A stretch of DNA of 64,000 bases, from positions 124,001 to 188,000 of the forward strand of contig JACRBZ010000031.1 of assembly GCA_016219185.1 (NCBI GenBank). The letters run 5' to 3'. Under the pieces are notes generated by a model that saw only the letters and a list, made by a program, of their open reading frames with translations, was not told the origin of the DNA and did no database searches. Shown one piece after another: positions 8,798-18,493 of this stretch (the first letter of the stretch is position 1; each line of letters opens with the position of its first letter). The stretch comes from Deltaproteobacteria bacterium. GTDB taxonomy: Bacteria; Desulfobacterota; Desulfobacteria; Desulfobacterales; Desulfatirhabdiaceae. A program made the position numbers and the translations under genes.

Positions 8798-11700
8798 TTA
8801 ATCCTTGGCTCCAAGTCTCTTTCGAATCAGTTGCCGCCGCAACGCCATCTTGTCGCCGCAAAACGGTGAGGTAATCATAAGCTCCAGATTTGCCAGAGAG
8901 TTTTTGTCGGTAACGCTTGAAGAGCGAACCTGACAGACCTCACGGGTTTCAAGAACCATGTATACCAACCATTGGCCGATATCACTTCCGGGATCAATCA
9001 TCGCCATTCGCGCTGATAGCGAAAGAAACGGCTCATCCACGGAAATCTCCCGCGATGATTCCAGGATCATGAGCAGGGATTTGAGCATTTTTAAAGCATC
9101 TTGCCGACACCCCAAATCCATGGCCATCCGGATGGCGGTCAGAATCCGTGAAACCGTGACGTTGCGCCGTAACAGGTCTGACATCAAGGCATAGCCGTTT
9201 ATCAGGGCACGGTAGCGATCCGATGCGACAGAGTCCGGCAACTGGGAGACCGAGTATGCGCACAGTGCCTGCTGGTGCGTCTGCCAGTCCGGGTCCCTGG
9301 TATGATCCTGACAATATGTCTGCCAGAGATGAAGACATCTCAGCACATACGGAAAGGCCTGAAGGTAATCAATCCATATCGCCGGCGAAGCAGCGGCGAA
9401 AGAATGCCCGTTTTCTAGCTGGTGAACCAGAAGCCCTTCAGACAAAAGTATTTTCAAGCAATCGGCCTTGCAGAAAAAGAGATTCTGTTGAAATTCATCC
9501 GGCTTACCCGTCATGAGAAATGGCGCCAGAATGCCCAGTCCTGGAATCAGTCGCAAGCTTTGGTATCCCATCTCCGTAAATGCGTTGATCATTTCCAGGT
9601 CAAACGCATTCCCGTTCTTGCTTTCATAAAGAACCAGCGGCGAGCCGAATGCAAGAATCCGTTTTCCGGTTTCAACAACCCCCACTTCCTGCTCCTGACC
9701 ATTCATTCTCAGAAAATCCGGTTTCCAATCCAATGTCTTCGGTCCGGCGTCCAGAGCACCCGCATGGATCAGATTTACGGACTCCAGCCGATTGAGATGA
9801 ACGCTCCGGGCAAGGCAGGCCGCCATCAAACGATCCGCTTCAAATGTCCACACGCTTCCGGATGGTCCGATTTCTTTTGCGGCTGTCAGGGTATATGCGC
9901 CGTAATTTGCCCCGATATCCATCACGGTCATGCCGGGCTTCAAAAAAGTCCGAATAAAGGCAAGTTCCTGCTCAAACCAATCAGGGCTTTCGTGTAGAAT
10001 GTCGGAAGACACACACTGAATGGAACCGGAAACACAGACGGCTATCTCTCCTTTCATAGCAACGGTCTCCACGTCCGCATGGTCGCGGCCTTCGGCGATC
10101 ATGCGCCCGCACCAAGCTTGCCATATGCGGCGATAGGCAGCTTCAAGCTTCATGACAAACCCATTTTCATCCATCAGGGAAGACGCCTGCATTTTCCGGC
10201 GGCAAAGCATCCGCCAGGATTGCAGAAAGTCAGTATCACCGGATAGCGCCAGCGCTTTTTGAACGTAGTCATTTTCCGATTCGGCAATGCCTTGATGAAA
10301 TGCGATCTGACCCAGTATGCTGGCCCCGACTCTTGAGGCATGGGTATTTCCGGCCAGTGTAATGACCGGAACCCCCATCCACAATGCCTCACAGGTTGTT
10401 GTTGTGCCGTTATAGGGAAAGGTGTCCAGCGCAATATCCACCCGGAGATACTGTTTTAAATGCTCACCGAAAGGAAGATATGGCAGGATCTCGATGCGAT
10501 CGGTTTCAATACCGTTTTGAACAAACAAGGACAGCAAGTCCTGTTTGGTACTCTGATCGGATGATATGCTCGATTTTAATATCAATCGAGAATTATTGAT
10601 ACATTTCATTATGTTGGACCACAATGAAATTACTTTTGAATTTATTTTTGCCCTGTTGTTAAAAGATCCAAAGGTAATATATCCATTTTTCAAACAAGGT
10701 GTATCCGATACATCCGGGCTTCCGAGGGAAGGGTGATAGCACAGGAATCCTCCGGGAAGACGTATCAGTTTTTCCGTATAATACGGATCGGCTAATTCCG
10801 GCGGATCTGCCGTGGCATCGGAAATCCGATAATCCATCGTCGGCAGTCCCGTTGTATTGGGATATCCCAGATAAGCCACCTGCACGGGAGCCGGTTTGCG
10901 TGCAAACAATTTCATGCGGTTATTCCCGCTGTGGCCGGCCAGATCCACAAGAATATCGATTTGATCTTTCTGGATACTTTGAAATACCTGATCATCGGAC
11001 ATTCTGAAAATATTTCGCCACTGATCCGCATTTGCCATCATCACCCGGGTCACTTCATCCGGCTTTGCAACATCCGCATAGCAGTAAACCTCAATTTTCT
11101 CACGATCATGACCCTGAATGAGCGGATGAATGAAAAACGCAACCGAATGGATACGAAAATCCGGCGATACATATCCGACACGGATTCTGCGATTCGCCGT
11201 CGGATCATTGGCAAATTCCCTTGAAACTCCGGAATCTTCCGGCGCATGTTGTTTTGCCCATTTCTGGTGGTGCTTGAATACGTTATCCGGATCGACATCT
11301 TCCAGATAACTCAGGCAAAATAAGAGATTGGAATTGGCCTTTGCATCGTTCGGGCTGCGCTGGACAACATGCCGAAAGCCCTCAATCGCTCTTTCAATCT
11401 GGCCCTTATCCTTATAAATGCAGGCCAGATTGGTAGCGGCCAGATAAAATTCCGGATTTCGGGATAGTGTATATTCATACCAGTCTATTGCCAGACCCAA
11501 TTCGCCCAGAATCTGATAAGAACCGCCAAGATTATATGATGCCTCGCAATAATCCGGATTCATCTCGATTGCTTTCCGAAAACACGGAATGGCCCCTTTC
11601 AGATCGCCGCTGTCTTTCAGGGCTGCCCCAAGATTGTTCTGATAGCTTTGCTCGCAATCATTCAACGACACGGCGGATTGAAACAATTGAATGGCTGAAT

Positions 11701-11920
11701 CATATTGTCCGAATTGATAGGCAATCAGGCCTGACAGATTTATGGCTTCCGCATCTTCGGGATAACGTTTGATATGGGACTGAAGCAGCAATTCAGCTTC
11801 CTGAAGCATCCCGGAGCGATACCGCTGCAAGGCATTCTGGAAGAGACGGCCTTTTTCCTGAAAAATACGTCCGTTGGGGTGTCCCTTTCGGCCGGATCGC
11901 TGTTTTTTCTGACGATGCAT
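8798..11920 (-). CDS. TPR-OGT glycosyltransferase fused to FkbM-like domain
   Basis: A 1040-residue three-part protein. TPR repeats occupy about residues 25-200. A GT41 catalytic region follows (about 235-600: RIRVGYVSPDFRIHS, YLGYPNTTG, DTFPYNGTTTTCEALWMG). Then comes an FkbM-type methyltransferase domain (about 630-790) with SAM motif VMDIGANYGAYTLT near residue 665. The position that is usually K-x-D-x-E in FkbM reads LRMNGQEQE. A further C-terminal domain (about 845-1000, starting WIDYLQAFPYVL) is shared with the protein at 25748-26806. It probably glycosylates flagellin and may O-methylate the attached sugar. AAGGGGA precedes the ATG and a sigma-54 promoter lies 73 bp upstream. Confidence 0.85.
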   Translation of the reverse strand: MHRQKKQRSGRKGHPNGRIFQEKGRLFQNALQRYRSGMLQEAELLLQSHIKRYPEDAEAINLSGLIAYQFGQYDSAIQLFQSAVSLNDCEQSYQNNLGAALKDSGDLKGAIPCFRKAIEMNPDYCEASYNLGGSYQILGELGLAIDWYEYTLSRNPEFYLAATNLACIYKDKGQIERAIEGFRHVVQRSPNDAKANSNLLFCLSYLEDVDPDNVFKHHQKWAKQHAPEDSGVSREFANDPTANRRIRVGYVSPDFRIHSVAFFIHPLIQGHDREKIEVYCYADVAKPDEVTRVMMANADQWRNIFRMSDDQVFQSIQKDQIDILVDLAGHSGNNRMKLFARKPAPVQVAYLGYPNTTGLPTMDYRISDATADPPELADPYYTEKLIRLPGGFLCYHPSLGSPDVSDTPCLKNGYITFGSFNNRAKINSKVISLWSNIMKCINNSRLILKSSISSDQSTKQDLLSLFVQNGIETDRIEILPYLPFGEHLKQYLRVDIALDTFPYNGTTTTCEALWMGVPVITLAGNTHASRVGASILGQIAFHQGIAESENDYVQKALALSGDTDFLQSWRMLCRRKMQASSLMDENGFVMKLEAAYRRIWQAWCGRMIAEGRDHADVETVAMKGEIAVCVSGSIQCVSSDILHESPDWFEQELAFIRTFLKPGMTVMDIGANYGAYTLTAAKEIGPSGSVWTFEADRLMAACLARSVHLNRLESVNLIHAGALDAGPKTLDWKPDFLRMNGQEQEVGVVETGKRILAFGSPLVLYESKNGNAFDLEMINAFTEMGYQSLRLIPGLGILAPFLMTGKPDEFQQNLFFCKADCLKILLSEGLLVHQLENGHSFAAASPAIWIDYLQAFPYVLRCLHLWQTYCQDHTRDPDWQTHQQALCAYSVSQLPDSVASDRYRALINGYALMSDLLRRNVTVSRILTAIRMAMDLGCRQDALKMLKSLLMILESSREISVDEPFLSLSARMAMIDPGSDIGQWLVYMVLETREVCQVRSSSVTDKNSLANLELMITSPFCGDKMALRRQLIRKRLGAKD

Positions 11921-12356
11921 GGTTCCCCTTATTTTTTATACATGTATTTGACCTGAGGCTTTCATGGCAACAGGACTTGCAATACACAAAAAGCAAATAT
12001 CGTGCCTATAATACATTTATGATAAATATCAATGTATTACATCTAAAACAAGAAAACATCAGACATGCCTGTCAATATCTTGACGTCGATCGGAACCGCC
12101 TCAAAAGACTCAAAATCTGCTTTTTCATCCGGCGACCGGGAAAAAACACAAGAAAATTGAACAAGAAATTGCTTTGGTTTCGGACTTTTTTTCGGAAAGG
12201 CAGTTGCATGAGACTGGGTGGAAGGAAACGAGGGGACAGGGGGTTGCAGAAACAAGGCCAGCGGATGACCCAGGCATGGCGCAATGATACTGGATCAACC
12301 GGTCAGTGGTATCATGACGGGACATCGGGATAACCGAAGCCATGACCGTATAGGGA
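11921..12356. other. Intergenic stretch with sigma-54 promoter, no gene seen
   Basis: This stretch of over 400 bp lies between the methyltransferase stop at 12357 and the OGT-FkbM start. It contains the sigma-54 element at 11993-12006. The rest shows no coding pattern I trust: small open frames on both strands lack ribosome sites and family features. No RNA gene or clear terminator was recognised. Confidence 0.5.
11993..12006 (-). promoter_or_regulatory. Sigma-54 promoter of the OGT-FkbM gene
   Basis: On the minus strand the sequence reads GGCACG-ATAT-TTGC, an exact GG-N10-GC element matching the RpoN consensus TGGCACG-N4-TTGC. Transcription would start near 11981, about 60 bases before the ATG at 11920. 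The same motif precedes csrA and the gene at 25748-26806. Confidence 0.85.
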
Positions 12357-13238
12357 TCAGGTCCGCTCCAGAACCATCAATATCCCATTATTGGCAAAAT
12401 GCTCCCGTCCGGGATAGAGCTGCTGCAGGTGTTGTTGAACATCAGGTTGAATGTCGACCGGGAATGTGGCCTCCAGGCGCAGGATATTGAATGGCGACTG
12501 CTGCACAAACTGGGCATAGTCTTCGGTAAAAAACCGGTTGATGTGAGGTGAAGTGTAAACAAAATAAACCAGTTGCACGGATGTCTCCTCATCTGTCCGA
12601 TGACGAAGAAAATCGTACAGTTCTGCAGGACGCATCAGGAGATGTCCCCATGGGGGAATCGGTGAATTGTTAAAAGTGTAAGTTTTTCCTGCCCTATCTG
12701 TAATCGGTAACAAATGGTGTCCATTGTGAGATGACCATATCGGAGAAAACATTGTAAACAATTTTCCGCCTGGTTTAAGTGCGGCATACATTTTTCGGAG
12801 TGCAAAGGGAAATTTGAGAATATGCTCAAAAGCGGCGATAGAAAATATTCGGTCGTACTTCTCGTAATGCGCCTCAGGCAACTCTTCAATGTTGGCATAA
12901 AAAACAGTGTAAGCTCCCCTGGACAGGATAGGCTCATGAAAACCAATATCGTTTTTTTCTACATCAGGCAATGTTGAACCAAATAATCGGTTGTTATCTT
13001 CCACCTTATTTTCCTTCTTAACCTCAGTCGCGTATTCAGGCGATTCCATGCCGGTCCAGGAATTGACTTGAAGCTCATCCAGAACGAAACCTTTCGACAG
13101 GCTCCCGCCCACCTCCAATACATCCATTCCCGCCAGGCCAACCTGATCCTCTCCTGCAAACGCATAAGGAACATGATAAGAAAGATTATATTTGTTCTGA
13201 CAGTATTTGATTTTATTATTGCAACAGGCTTCAGACAT
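12357..13238 (-). CDS. Class I SAM-dependent methyltransferase
   Basis: 293 residues. A SAM-binding motif I is seen as DVLEVGGSLSKGF near residue 40. A post-motif region (FSIAAFEHILKFPFALRKMYAALKPGGKLFTMF) is typical of Methyltransf_11-type enzymes, with the acidic first-strand end present. The N-terminus is cysteine-containing (MSEACCNNKIKYCQ). It overlaps the upstream glycosyltransferase by 8 bp, so translation is coupled. The substrate is not evident; methylation of a glycan in the flagellin-modification island is inferred. Confidence 0.75.
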   Translation of the reverse strand: MSEACCNNKIKYCQNKYNLSYHVPYAFAGEDQVGLAGMDVLEVGGSLSKGFVLDELQVNSWTGMESPEYATEVKKENKVEDNNRLFGSTLPDVEKNDIGFHEPILSRGAYTVFYANIEELPEAHYEKYDRIFSIAAFEHILKFPFALRKMYAALKPGGKLFTMFSPIWSSHNGHHLLPITDRAGKTYTFNNSPIPPWGHLLMRPAELYDFLRHRTDEETSVQLVYFVYTSPHINRFFTEDYAQFVQQSPFNILRLEATFPVDIQPDVQQHLQQLYPGREHFANNGILMVLERT

Positions 13239-14370
13239 ATTGCACCTTTCGGGAGTTCAAATAGGATCTATGAGCTGCTTGAAGTCTGGAATAAATTTCC
13301 GGCGTCAGTGAAAACCATCCATCGAGCGGATGTATCTCATTACGGTAATATCTGAGCCATGCCGCTAATGCCTCCTGGTCACGTCCTTCTCGAAAAAGCT
13401 CGACAATCTGACCGATCGTGAGCTGACGAAACAGGTCAATGTTTGTCCGCCATATTTTGTCAACCATTTCGGGCGGTAATGCTGCAATACGGTTGATCAT
13501 CCGCTCATAAACCGCGCCCGGAGCATAATACATGCTTTTATCTTCCGGAAAATCCGCCCGCATAAACGAAAGCTGTGTCTCCTGAAAAACCCTACAATTC
13601 AATTCCTGTTCGACTGGTAAGCGATTGAAGGATTCGTCATATTTTTCGTAAATCAGCATTTGTGCGAAATGAACATCGTGTCTGTTTTGACTGACCCCTC
13701 CCTGATGCCTTCGGTAAAAAACCATGGGAGAAGTGTTTCTTGAAGCTGCAAACGGATATCGTTCTGTAAAACAAAGATGCAGGTTATAGTCCCCCATTGT
13801 TGGGATATCATTATCGAGACGCCAGTTCAATGACCTGAAGCATTCCGTTCGAAACAGATAATTACGGAAACAGTTTCGAGTGCGCGGAAAAATCCGACGA
13901 GTCGCGATAAGCTCAAAAATGTTTCCAGACTGCATTGGACCGTCGTTTGGATGGTGAAAGAGGCATGTGACTTTTCCCTCCTCATCAGTCAGTGCAATAT
14001 TTGAATAGGCCGCACCAGCTTCTGGATATGCCAATAACGCATCATACTCACCTTTCAGTTTATCAGCGCACCAGAAATCGTCGCCCTCGATAAATGCACA
14101 GTAATCCCCATCAACTGCCGCCCAAACTCGAAGTCCATTCTCATAAGGGCCAATGTTTCTATCATTACGAAAAACTTCAAATATGTTTGGTTCACGACTG
14201 GCAAAATTTTGAATAATGTCCCATGTACCATCAACTGAATAATCATCGAAAACCTTAATTTTTGTAGGACGAAGAGTCTGTGAAAGGATGCTTTGAAGGC
14301 ATTGCGCAACATATCGGGCATGGTTATAAGTTGGAATTAGAACACAAATATTAGGATGTAAACTGGTCAT
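13231..14370 (-). CDS. Family 2 glycosyltransferase
   Basis: 379 residues with a GT-A fold of the GT2 type: ICVLIPTYNHARYVAQCLQSIL at residues 9-30, VFDDYSVDGTWDII, and the metal-binding DXD-like motif as IEGDDFW near residue 95. It would transfer a sugar from a nucleotide donor to a lipid, glycan or protein acceptor in the cytoplasm. AAAGG precedes the ATG. It overlaps the downstream methyltransferase, forming a two-gene unit. The acceptor is unknown; a glycan-extension role is inferred from the neighbours. Confidence 0.85.
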   Translation of the reverse strand: MTSLHPNICVLIPTYNHARYVAQCLQSILSQTLRPTKIKVFDDYSVDGTWDIIQNFASREPNIFEVFRNDRNIGPYENGLRVWAAVDGDYCAFIEGDDFWCADKLKGEYDALLAYPEAGAAYSNIALTDEEGKVTCLFHHPNDGPMQSGNIFELIATRRIFPRTRNCFRNYLFRTECFRSLNWRLDNDIPTMGDYNLHLCFTERYPFAASRNTSPMVFYRRHQGGVSQNRHDVHFAQMLIYEKYDESFNRLPVEQELNCRVFQETQLSFMRADFPEDKSMYYAPGAVYERMINRIAALPPEMVDKIWRTNIDLFRQLTIGQIVELFREGRDQEALAAWLRYYRNEIHPLDGWFSLTPEIYSRLQAAHRSYLNSRKVQYV

Positions 14371-14488
14371 TACAAGCCTTTCCTTATCAAAATTGGTACA
14401 TTCAAATGATGGTCAGCTATCGTTCAGGCAATTATATTCTGTATTATTGAGAGGACATACCCACTCAATAAATTGTAATAACAAGACA

Positions 14489-15211
14489 TTATTCTTTAAC
14501 AGCATACGCACATGGCATCCAACCAAATGGGAATTGTTTCCATTTTACATGTGGAAGGACATCTCTGATTGCTCTCATTTCACCTGGTGCTAATTCAAAT
14601 GAATAATGATCAAGTATTAGTACTCCCCCGGGTGTTATTCTGTTCCAAAAATGTTTTAAACATTCTGAAACCACATCATATAAGCCGCAATCAAGAAAAA
14701 CTAATTTGAATTGCAAATGATTGTTATCTTTAAAAAAAGATGGGAGATCTTTTGAAGCGTCTAAATTATGTAAATGAACGATATTTTCTAACCCTTGCAC
14801 TTTTACAATTTCCCTTATTTTGTGTTCAGGTGTGCAATAAGACCCTCTTGCAATTACATGTTCTTCTTCAGCAGTCGGCTCAGCGCCCTGGCACCAATCA
14901 AAACCATGAACCAACGTTAATGAGTTTGGTTCAAATATTTTGGTGAGTTTTGCAAATAATAAAGAACCGAAGCCTAAATTAACACCTACTTCAGCAATAT
15001 GACCAGCCACATTCAAGGTCATTTTATATGCTTCGTATAGTGTTATTTGGCGTGCTAATGTCTGATGTCCAATAAATGCAGGGAAATGGTGTATCAAATC
15101 TTGTTTACTGATATCCATACCAAGAATCCCATTTAACCCCGACTCATACTGTGGTCGCAAGTTATTGTGCTTTAGATATTCATATTTAGTTTTGATCGGA
15201 TCGTGTTGCAT
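14489..15211 (-). CDS. TylF/MycF-like O-methyltransferase
   Basis: 240 residues. The sequence has IAEVGVNLGFGSLLFAKL (SAM motif I), LVHGFDWCQGAEPTAEEEH, LVFLDCGLYDVV, and ITPGGVLILDHYSFELAPGE. This arrangement resembles the TylF/MycF family of metal-dependent sugar O-methyltransferases. AAAGGA precedes the ATG. The gene begins an AT-richer segment that reaches to about 18.5 kb. It probably methylates a sugar of the surface or flagellar glycan; this is inferred from family and context. Confidence 0.75.
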   Translation of the reverse strand: MQHDPIKTKYEYLKHNNLRPQYESGLNGILGMDISKQDLIHHFPAFIGHQTLARQITLYEAYKMTLNVAGHIAEVGVNLGFGSLLFAKLTKIFEPNSLTLVHGFDWCQGAEPTAEEEHVIARGSYCTPEHKIREIVKVQGLENIVHLHNLDASKDLPSFFKDNNHLQFKLVFLDCGLYDVVSECLKHFWNRITPGGVLILDHYSFELAPGEMRAIRDVLPHVKWKQFPFGWMPCAYAVKE

Positions 15212-15225
15212 TTTTTTCCTTTAGA

Positions 15226-16155
15226 TTAATACTCTAGTTCAGCGTAACCAAAACCACTTTTTCCAAAGCCGTTTCCATTGTAAAACATCATGTACTTATG
15301 ATCAACTTTTACTATATGAGGATAACAGATCATCTCAGAATCCCAGCTTTCTTCAGAAACATCTATCCCTGCTTTTGCATCATCTCTTATCCAATTTATC
15401 AAATCTGTAGAAAATGCATATCCTATTCTATATGCAGTGTCACCAGGTTTTCTAAAATCATGACTGCCTCTTTTAGAAAACCACATGTGATAAATACCAT
15501 CAAGCTGAATGATCGTAGGTTTGCAATGAGCAACAAATTCATTTTCTGAATTTATTATGATTTTGCCGGATGGCATCCAACTTAATGCATCATTTGAAGT
15601 TGCATATGTTAACAAATAAGTATGTTCAAATTTGCCATCAATTTCCAGCCAATCGATTCCTGTTGAATAAATGGCAACATACTGATTATTTTTATAAATT
15701 ATACATGGGCCTGTAGCAGAAAGCGGATCATATTGATTTAGGGTAAACACAGGAGCTTCAGAATATTTTTCAAATGAAAGGCCATTGTCATTACTAATAG
15801 CCAAGCCGGTAAAGTTTTTATAAGGTACACTTTTACATTGACTCCAACCTGCATAGTAAAAATATAACCGCTTGTCTTTAATTATAAAATAACTGGGGAT
15901 AATACCATTCTCATCAAATGTTCCTCTTCTTCCTCTTTCTAAAACAGGTTTGGAATTGAGAAATATAATATTTTGGGGATTTTCTCTCTCAACATCTATA
16001 AAGGTTGGTAAACTTTGTTGATTTTCTAGTCGAGCTGAAAAAAAAATCCGGATTCTATCCTCAAGCACGACCGCTGTCGGGCATTGTGCGTGTGAACTCA
16101 TCCAACAGTATTGCCTGTCTGTTTTAAAGATATGACCTTTTTTAATCCATCTCAT
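15226..16155 (-). CDS. Five-bladed beta-propeller glycosidase-like protein
   Basis: 309 residues with repeated propeller-type strands: RIRIFFSARLE, KRLYFYYAGWSQC, QYVAIYSTGIDW, GIYHMWFSKRGS and KYMMFYNGNGFGKSGFGYAE. This resembles the GH43/GH32/GH130-type five-bladed propeller superfamily often found in polysaccharide clusters. No signal peptide is visible, so it is probably cytoplasmic. Catalytic acids cannot be assigned from sequence alone. It is adjacent to two methyltransferases in the AT-rich block. Confidence 0.6.
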   Translation of the reverse strand: MRWIKKGHIFKTDRQYCWMSSHAQCPTAVVLEDRIRIFFSARLENQQSLPTFIDVERENPQNIIFLNSKPVLERGRRGTFDENGIIPSYFIIKDKRLYFYYAGWSQCKSVPYKNFTGLAISNDNGLSFEKYSEAPVFTLNQYDPLSATGPCIIYKNNQYVAIYSTGIDWLEIDGKFEHTYLLTYATSNDALSWMPSGKIIINSENEFVAHCKPTIIQLDGIYHMWFSKRGSHDFRKPGDTAYRIGYAFSTDLINWIRDDAKAGIDVSEESWDSEMICYPHIVKVDHKYMMFYNGNGFGKSGFGYAELEY

Positions 16156-16156
16156 T

Positions 16157-17182
16157 TTAATGATTCGCTTTATTTATGATTTTTTCCGCTTCTTTTAGTA
16201 TGATCTCATCTAACCATTTATGCATGCTTTTACCGGTTAATTTTTGTGCTTCAATAGCTTTTTGTTTTGTTTCCGCTGTAACGCCTTCTAATTTACCATA
16301 GTACCGGGTATTAAAAGTACCGCCTCTTTCTCCTGGTATCTCTAAGTCAAAATTTCCTTTGGGTTCACCAACGCCAACTGTATAATCAAAAACATAATGA
16401 ACGTTTCCATTTATCCATCGAACACATAAATTCCTTGCTTCAACAGGTATATGTTTTAATGGCAGTGGATCTGCAAACATCGGGTTATTATTAATGCATA
16501 TTTTTCCATATTCAGTATCTCTAAGCCATTCAGGTACGTTTTTTTCACAAAAAACAACTTTTCCTCCAGGCTTAACAACTCGAGCCATTTCTTTTAGCCC
16601 CTTCGGCAAATCAGGGAAATGGCCAACTCCTGCAAAACAATATAACGCATCGAAATTATTATCAATAAAAGGTATTGAGCACGCACTTGCAACAACAAAT
16701 TCTATTGGAATATCGACATTTTTTTGACGCACAATATTATAAGCTATCATATCGGGAGAAATATCTAACAACCATAACCCACCATCCTTGGTTAGTCTCG
16801 ATGCAATGATTTCTGAATCTTTACCTGTTCCCGCAGAAACTTCTAAAACTTTGTAATTTGGTTTTAATTCCAACAAATCAATCATTCTGTTCCTGATATC
16901 CAGTTCATTTTCATTATACAATTCAAATGTAATATGAACGTTTTCATCATAAGTTTTAGCTATTTCAGAATAATATTTCCTGGCAAAGGCAGCTCCCTTA
17001 ATTTCTTGTTCAGGAGTAATAAAATCAATACAGTTATCTTTAATAAGATACTTTTTTCCTATTTTTTTTGACAACAATACGCCTTCTCTTACATTCCCAT
17101 CAATAATTAAAGAAGATTTTTCCAATTCCAATTCATCACCTGATATCGGACATCTATAATAGATTAGGTTACTGACTTTCAT
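16157..17182 (-). CDS. SAM methyltransferase with Trm112-like N-terminus
   Basis: 341 residues. The N-terminus (LIYYRCPISGDELELE...YLIKDNCIDFI) resembles a Trm112-type module, with one CP dipeptide and lacking a full zinc set. It is followed by a class I methyltransferase with motif I as YKVLEVSAGTGKDSEIIA (about residue 96) and FDALYCFAGVGHFPDLPKGL. The C-terminal part differs from simple Methyltransf_11 proteins. It overlaps the upstream GNAT gene by 14 bp. The gene is AT-rich relative to the flagellin and OGT genes. The substrate is unknown. Confidence 0.75.
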   Translation of the reverse strand: MKVSNLIYYRCPISGDELELEKSSLIIDGNVREGVLLSKKIGKKYLIKDNCIDFITPEQEIKGAAFARKYYSEIAKTYDENVHITFELYNENELDIRNRMIDLLELKPNYKVLEVSAGTGKDSEIIASRLTKDGGLWLLDISPDMIAYNIVRQKNVDIPIEFVVASACSIPFIDNNFDALYCFAGVGHFPDLPKGLKEMARVVKPGGKVVFCEKNVPEWLRDTEYGKICINNNPMFADPLPLKHIPVEARNLCVRWINGNVHYVFDYTVGVGEPKGNFDLEIPGERGGTFNTRYYGKLEGVTAETKQKAIEAQKLTGKSMHKWLDEIILKEAEKIINKANH

Positions 17183-17738
17183 TCCTATGTTCCTTTATTA
17201 ATTCATACCAAATCAAATCATGCCATTTATCGTTTTTTTGAAAGGCATCATGTTCGTATGCATATTTTGAAAAAAACAATTTTGTACATATGTTTTTTGA
17301 TTCTGTATTTTCAACTGCATGAGCAACAACAATCTTATGAAAATCCAAACTACTGAAACCAAAATCTATAATTTTTTTACAAGCTTCGGTTGCATAACCT
17401 TTGCCTTGAAAATGGATTCCAATCCAATACGATAATTCCGCACGGTTAAGTGTCCATGTCCTAATTTTTCGTTTTACATCTATTAAGGATACTAACCCTA
17501 TTATTTTATTATTAAAGCAAACACACCAATGATACCCCTTGTCATCTTGCTGAGCCTCTATAAGATTTTGAATCAAAGTTTTGGTTGTTTTTATACTTTT
17601 ATGTGGCTCCCATGTTAAAAATCTCGTTAAGTCAGAATCAGACATTAAAAAAAATAATTCGTTTGCGTTTTCCATACTTGGCGGTCGTAATAAAAGCCTT
17701 TCTGTTCTGATAACGAAATCCAAGTCTAAATACCTCAA
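17169..17738 (-). CDS. GNAT N-acetyltransferase, RimJ/RimL type
   Basis: 189 residues. Features are TERLLLRPPSMENANELFF at the start, a central beta-strand WCVCFNNKIIGLVSL, and the acetyl-CoA-binding loop YWIGIHFQGKGYATEA, ending with FHKIVVAHAVENTESKNI. This is the RimJ/RimL-like GNAT pattern. The start appears to be TTG at 17738, with GGAG about nine bases upstream. It begins the AT-rich methyltransferase block. It could acetylate an amino sugar or a protein N-terminus; the choice is open. Confidence 0.75.
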   Translation of the reverse strand: MRYLDLDFVIRTERLLLRPPSMENANELFFLMSDSDLTRFLTWEPHKSIKTTKTLIQNLIEAQQDDKGYHWCVCFNNKIIGLVSLIDVKRKIRTWTLNRAELSYWIGIHFQGKGYATEACKKIIDFGFSSLDFHKIVVAHAVENTESKNICTKLFFSKYAYEHDAFQKNDKWHDLIWYELIKEHRNESQ

Positions 17739-18143
17739 ATTGATAGTTCTCCATTGACAAAATCATTTTGGCCCATGATTATCGTATCTGTTTCATTAGG
17801 CTTGCTAAATATTCGCCGAAATCAGTTATTCTATAGCAGCCCATTTTCTACCATGATCACTATTTCGGCCAATACTATGAATAAACCATTAAAAGAGGGA
17901 GCAGGTGGGACGATGATGTGGCCTATCTGTCATCTGATTGTAAATCCCCTTCACTATTCCCCCACCCCTTTTTCAAAGAATGGTGAAAGAATCAAGGAAT
18001 CAAAAGTAATCGTTTTTAGGATCGAGTGGTTTTACTATCTTTAAAAGAACAAATTCTTGGTTGTGTCGTATCCAGTTGATTATATGTGAATTTGTTATTT
18101 TCAATCTTGGCCCGGCAACCTGCATGGAGATTGACTTCTAAGT
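17739..18143. other. AT-rich intergenic stretch, no gene seen
   Basis: About 400 bp between the GNAT gene and the MITE-like element. Short open frames exist but have no ribosome site, family motif or plausible codon pattern. No RNA gene was recognised. Confidence 0.45.
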
Positions 18144-18493
18144 AGTGTCTGAACGGAAACCCCCTTTCTGGCGATGTGGTAGACAACAGCTTTTACCTTA
18201 AATGAATTATTTAAGGTAGTTGAAATGTAAGCCTGGTCAATTTATTTCGGATTTTGATCGGTTTTTATATGAATATTTTTGCGAAGATTTTTCAACTATA
18301 TATTTAGTCAGAAAGCAACTATGACTCATTATTTTAAGATATAACGTGATCTATCAGAATGTTATATGTTATTTCTAACATTATTAGTTGATAATAGTTA
18401 GCCAGACCTATTATTAGTCATTGAAATCTTCGTTTGCGATAACAGATATTACATGCTGATTTTATTGTCAATTATACTTTCCGTTCAGGCACT
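18144..18493. mobile_element. MITE-like element with 16-bp inverted repeats
   Basis: The left end AGTGTCTGAACGGAAA (18144-18159) and right end TTTCCGTTCAGGCACT (18478-18493) are inverted repeats matching at 15 of 16 positions. Both ends are flanked by AAGT (18140-18143 and 18494-18497), a 4-bp target duplication. The 350-bp interior is AT-rich and has no transposase-sized frame, so it would be a non-autonomous element moved in trans. The IS family is not assigned. Confidence 0.75.

Noticed and set aside
11977-12333. Plus-strand 118-codon frame between the OGT-FkbM and methyltransferase genes
   Set aside because: It covers the sigma-54 promoter, has a basic low-complexity translation and no ribosome site.
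17754-18044. Plus-strand 96-codon frame after the GNAT gene
   Set aside because: No ribosome site, no family motif, and composition like the surrounding AT-rich spacer.
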